Positions 23,901-29,900 of a stretch of DNA of 64,000 nt are shown in pieces. A program made the translations under genes and the position numbers. The notes beneath the pieces were generated by a model. That model made no database searches. It was given only the letters and a program-made list of their open reading frames with translations, and was not told where the DNA came from. Numbering within the stretch: the first letter of the stretch is position 1; every line of letters starts with the position of its first letter. Source of the DNA: Cydia pomonella (Eukaryota; Arthropoda; Insecta; Lepidoptera; Tortricidae); NCBI RefSeq assembly GCF_033807575.1, contig NC_084703.1, forward strand, positions 992,001-1,056,000. The letters run 5' to 3'.

Positions 23901-26900
23901 TTTTATATAAAAATAATATAAATTCTTTGAGATCTTGAACAAATAAAAAAAAATGTCTTCTCATTATCTACCTATACTATCATACTTATACTTATTAGGT
24001 ATCAATAATCAACCAAATTTATGGAAATAATTTATTTCTTAGCTTGCCACATGTATTTTATATTACTTTTGACCGATTTTACCATTTCTTGGCCTTTTTC
24101 GCTATTTAAGCTAGACTTGAAAGTCATGCAGTTTTCGTCAAAGTTGAGTCGAATCATTAATTCGGCTTTAATTAGATCCATTCCCATTCTATTCCTTTCT
24201 TTTGTGTAGAGGTAAGGCAAACGCGCTCCCGCCCCGCACCGCACCCCTCACCGCACAATCTCACGCCAGCTCGCCACGCGCGCCCCGCGCGCGCGCAGTC
24301 AGACGCCCTTGACGCGGGTCGCTCGCTCGTTCGCTCGGCGACAGTTCGGAACTTGAAATTATTGTTTTATTATAACGTGAAGCTGTTTTTCGGGACAGTC
24401 TTCACTTCGTCGGGAATCGGGAACACATGCTAAAAATCGGGAGAATCCCGCCAAATCCCGACCATCTGGCAACCCTACACGAGAGTCGGAGATACAGCTT
24501 TATGTACCTTGTGCAATGATCGCACAAATAATGAGTTTTCCTGTCGTATTATTTGTCGTATTTTAGCAACCCGTTTATTAAAGTAGCTATTCATTGTAAT
24601 CAATGTTTGGTTCTTTTCATTTATTACTCATTAATATTTAAAAGGCCTTACTAATGGAAATAAATTTTAATTCAAAAGTAATGAAACGGAATTAGAGCTT
24701 TGAATAAAAAACTCACGATACATTTTTATTCGTAGCTCTTAGAGACCGCATCGTATCTTCACTCAACGTCGCGGGCGGACCGAACCGGCGTGTTCTTAAG
24801 ATACGTGAAGCCGTGATCACGCCTACACGGATTTACACGGATTCACGTACCCTAATTTCACGTAGCCGAATGTCACGTGCGGAACGGGCCATAAAACCGT
24901 TGCCGTGAAACACGAAACCGGGCGCACGGCTACGGGTTCACGAATCACGGACACGACCGCGAGCCCTAGTTTCGAAGAACCGATAGAATCACTTCATATA
25001 CCTATCTTCGCAGGAAACGCAGCCTCAAAGCCCCTTTCAACCCCTCTGCTCGTTCACCTCCTGTATCATAGAAACAACGGGTTGCACTCCGGGAGTGCCG
25101 GCAGTAGTGAAAACTTGGATATTAACGTTGTGAATTTTTGATATTATGGAATGGTTAGGGAATAATTTTGTACGAATTGCTTTAATTGTCAGTATAGATT
25201 TATTTATTATTTATTATATTGTGATTGTCAAAAATAAATTCTAATAATGACTAAAAATAACATCATAATCCAGATAGCAACAATTAATAAATGGAAATGT
25301 TCACATGAAAAGGATCGTCAAGTCAGAATTTATTGAAAAACAATAATAAAATAAAAATGAAATAGAATTGAGACACAAAAACAATGTCAAATATGCAAAA
25401 ATAAATTATAAAGTTATGTCAAAAAATTCACCAATTGAATATAATGGGTTCTCCAGCAAAAAGTTTCTCAATCGACGCTTGAAAATCGTATCGTATGTTT
25501 CCGTCCTTATTTCTGCAGGTAAGCGCTCATAATAGGTCGGACCGATGACACGCGGGTTCTTTGCTGCAAGTATAAAAGTACTATCATTTATGTGGTATAA
25601 TACAATATTCATTTATTCCGGTCTACTGGCTTCAATGACATTGTAACAGTTTTTCGATAAGATCACGTGTCCGTCTCACGAATTTTCAATCTGACGAATC
25701 TGTCGGTCACGTGACCTGTCGCGAGTTTAACATTTTTTCCCCATCACAAAAAGTGCACAGCGCCGCTAAAGAAGTTTTCACTTCAATAACTTTTTAAATT
25801 GAATTCCCTCAACCGACGTATCCATTACAGACTAATGATTATTTGATAGATTTTAAACGCACTATAAACAACACGTCGAACATTCTAGATGGAGCGAGCC
25901 AACCGCAAATACATCCTCACCCAGGGCCCGCTCGCGTTGACCGTCGGCCATTTCTGGCTGATGGTGTGGGAGCAGAAGTCCCGCGCCATCCTCATGCTGA
26001 ACAAGGTCATCGAGAAGAACGAGATCAAGTGTCACTGGTATATAATACTATATTTTTCTACTGTCTACTTTAGTGGTTGAATTAAGACTGTACCACTATA
26101 ATCACTAAATCCCGACTCAATTATAATTACTTAATTACGAAACACTTTAGTGAACTATAATGAATTTAACCAATCGCGTGTCGCCGCGGTGTTCTATACC
26201 AAAGTATAGAACATAGAACACAAAGAAGCCTATTTTTAATAGGTACTTTGTGATATAATCAAGTTTATCAATATCATGCCTTACTTAGTCCCCTCAGCAA
26301 GTTTCGTGGCCTAAACACTGTACTCAACTGAAATATCACGACTCTATAAAATACTAATTTGCTCAATCCGTGATCTGTTTTGGTAATAGTTATGTACTAA
26401 ACCGACCATGTAACTGCAGTTCTTGCGGTACAGCTTCAGGCTTGAAGCTAGCATAGTTTTTTTATACTATGTCGGTGGCAAACAAGCATACGGTCCGCCT
26501 GATGGTAAGCAGTTTCCGTAGCCTATGTACGCCTGCAACTCCAGAGGAGTCACATGCGCGTTGCCGACCCTAGCATCCCCCCTCGTTGAGGTCTGGCAAC
26601 CTTACTCACCGGCAGGAACACAACACTATGAGTAGGATCTAGTGTTATTTGGCTGCGGTTTTCTGTAAGGTGGAGGTACTTCCCCAGAGTTGAGGCTACA
26701 TGCGCTTTCTGACTGATATTGCCTTTTTAATTATAGGTACTGGCCTCGAGCCGTTGGTAAAGACAGCAAGATGGTGCTCGAGGATGTTCAGCTGACGGTG
26801 GAACAGTTACTGGACGAGGATTTCAACTATTACTCTACCAGGGTGTTCAGGTGAAAATTACTTCTGCGGGCCTTATTCATACTTGTAGGGACCGTGCATG

Positions 26901-29900
26901 TTTTTTATTTTTTTTTATTTTTTATTATTATTTATTATTATTATTATATTATAGGACATTATTACACAAATTGACTAAGTCCCACAGTAAGCTCGATAAG
27001 GTTTGTGTTGAGGGTACTTCGACAAAGATATATATAATATATAAATATTTATAAATACTTAAATACATAGAAAACACCCATGACTCGGAAACAAATATCC
27101 ATGCTCATCACACGAATAAATGCCCTTACCAGGATTTGAACCCGGGACCAGTGTAACACGCGTGCTGTCCCCCATAGTTCACGCACGCTTCCTTGTATGT
27201 TGGACAGTCGGCCATCTTATGGCCTAAATCAAATAATTATATTGAATGAGCGAATATTGAATGGTACTGACTGGTAGAATAGTTGTGCCTTGGACTTTTA
27301 AAAAATAAAGAGGGAAATTGATTTTGACGTTTTTATTGAAGTGATGGTTTATGTTTAAATTGTGATTATTTTACCTGATTTCCTCGAATGTTTGGAGAGA
27401 AGCACTATATAGGCCTCGGCAGGAACAGCAATTCGTGGATTCGTCTTCTTCCACGTATTGCCATTTCCTCTGCAATAATGTACTATTAGACAAATCCCCT
27501 ATCAAAATAATGATTTATTTGGTGCTCTACTCAAATTGAGACCAAGATGCAAACTTGGCGATCTTAACCAATTTCAATCTCATCCCACAGGATCGTGGAC
27601 CTGAAAACCAACGAGTCCCGCGAAGTAGTACAGTTCCACTACACAACCTGGCCCGACTTCGGCGTCCCTCAGTCCCCGCACGCCTTCCTGGAGTTCCTTC
27701 ACCACGTGCGGGCTTCGGGCGCGCTGGATGCGGACGTGGGGCCGGCGGTGGTGCATTGCAGCGCGGGAATCGGGCGTTCCGGCACCTTCTGTCTGGTGGA
27801 TTCATGTCTTGTCATTGTAAGTAGTTCCTGATCTCGAAAAATTTTTTTTGCCAATATTTCAGCCTCTTGAAGCCCACTGCTGAACTCAGCCCTCTCTTCG
27901 TAGACGCCATTTTTGCCCGTGCTGAGTTATTTTATCAATCAATCAATCAATCAAAACTTTATTGATAAAATATAGTTATTTTACATGTCAACTCATTATA
28001 TCTATTTAATCGCACATTATTATTTTATAGATGAAAACATTATTTACACAAATATAATTTATTTCAAAGTTCATTATCATTACGGGTCGAATTATTTTAA
28101 CTTATTTTAAAAAGAATTAATCAGATTTATATAATATTCAAATATTATTATAATTTTTAATGAACAAAAAAATTTTTTTCAAGTGTAACTTATTTCTATC
28201 ACATGCAATTAATTATAAATATTTTGTTTTGAGTTTAAAATAACTAAATAAATAGTTTAATAAATAACAATCTTACACTACTTAACAGCTATTATACTTC
28301 GTAATCTTCGCATTTAAATTGATCTTGGGCAAGTAATCAGGTGGTCTCTGATGGCCGAAATCCAGAAAAGTATTTGATTTCGATCCAATGCTAGCTCTTA
28401 AAACCCTGTACACCACAGCTATCGTGTGCGACGCGTCATCGTGAACTTCAGTTGACGTCTCTGGCGATCAAACGGTTAGTTCTTAAATTGTATGAATATC
28501 TGATTGTATCCTTTGTTTACAGATCGAAAATGAGGGCATAGAGAACCTGAGCGTCCAGCAAGTGCTTCTGGAGATGCGGAAGGACCGCATGGGGCTCATT
28601 CAGACCTCAGACCAGCTGCGCTTCTCCTACCAGGCCATCATAGAGGGCGCCAAGCGACTTGACCCTAACTATGTTAGTTATACTTACAATTCTTCTAGTT
28701 GGCTAAAGGACCCCATGGGGATCATTCAGACCCCTAACTGCGCTTTATTCACAATTATGAACAATGTTAATTTTAAGGGGTTAATTTTTTTCTTACAAGA
28801 GTTACGAGTCAATCATGTCACGATCCGTGTAAAATAAAATAAACACTGGGACGTTTTAAAATTATGAAGCACCCTAAAACTCTTGAAACACCGGCAGATT
28901 GTTCTAATCTAATTTTCAACCAATTCATTTTTCAGAAAAATCCTCAAATGGAAGAGAGTTTATACTGGTCAGTGCCTGAAGAAGAGGAGTCCCCACCGCC
29001 GCCCCCTCCGCGCGGCGAGAGCCTCTCCAAGGCCCCCAAGAGGCCCCTACCCTCCATACCCGTCAGTGCTTCGCTTGGTAAGTGTATATATATAAGGCGT
29101 TGGACCCGGGTACGTCCTTAAACTACGTCCAAAAGAGAGGTATGGGCATTGTGATGTCATCTCGCTTTGTGTGGTAGGGCACAGCACAGCGGATGTCATT
29201 CCAGATCTAGAGCAGAGCTCAACCGGGGAAGTACCTCCACCTTACAGAAAACCGCAGCCAAATAACACTAGACCCTACTCATAGTGTTGTGTTCCTGCCG
29301 GTGAGTAAGGTTGCCAGAGTTCAATGAGGGGGGACGAGTTTAGGGTCGGCAACGCGCATGTAACTCCTCTGGAGTTGCAGGCGTACATAGGCTACGGAGG
29401 CTGCTTACCATCAGGCGGGCCGTATGCTTGTTTGCCACCGACGTAGTATAAAAAAAAAAAGAAACACCCATAGGGCTGATCACATCACTTGGTAAATCAG
29501 GCGGTATGGAGATCTTTTGTATGTAGTTTTGGCCTGAGTAGCCTTAAAACCTTTAATTAAACTTGATGCGGCTAAGTCCGTCTGCGAGAAATCCCGTACA
29601 CGAGCCTATTTGTCTTATTTTTTCTAACCGCAGGAAATATAGCCCATCTGCTTTTGACTTCTGAAACATGTTTGAAAAAAAAAATATCCTTGGAATTTCC
29701 CGCAGACGGATTTCGCCGCATCGGCTCTAGCGAAATGACTGAACATTGCTTGTGATAATATGACGTTAAGACTGTATTGTTTAAGGTAATATGTTATTTT
29801 ACAATTTCATAAATTCCTACATGTTGTTTACAGTCAACATGGTCCAGTTCACCTCGGATACGTCCTGGGAGGACAGCATGCCTGCCTCGTCCACGCAGCA

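Larger units (their letters stand above)
12199..25888. other. Ptp61F intron 2 (13.7 kb), transposon-rich
   Basis: Holds most of the recognisable transposon coding remnants in the gene; each is listed separately. I recognise nothing at 12670-13050, 18996-19500, 22060-22350, 22745-23700 and 24490-24770. Confidence 0.65.

Noticed and set aside
27527..27824. Frames of 89 and 92 codons overlapping phosphatase exon 5
   Set aside because: Alternative-frame reads of a GC-rich coding exon. The true frame carries the HCSAGIGRSG motif.
28573..28837. Intron 6 read-through frame as an alternative phosphatase C-terminus
   Set aside because: The open frame past the exon 6 donor is short. A good donor and acceptor with conserved exon 7 sequence exist, and the extra residues derive from the decayed exon duplicate.
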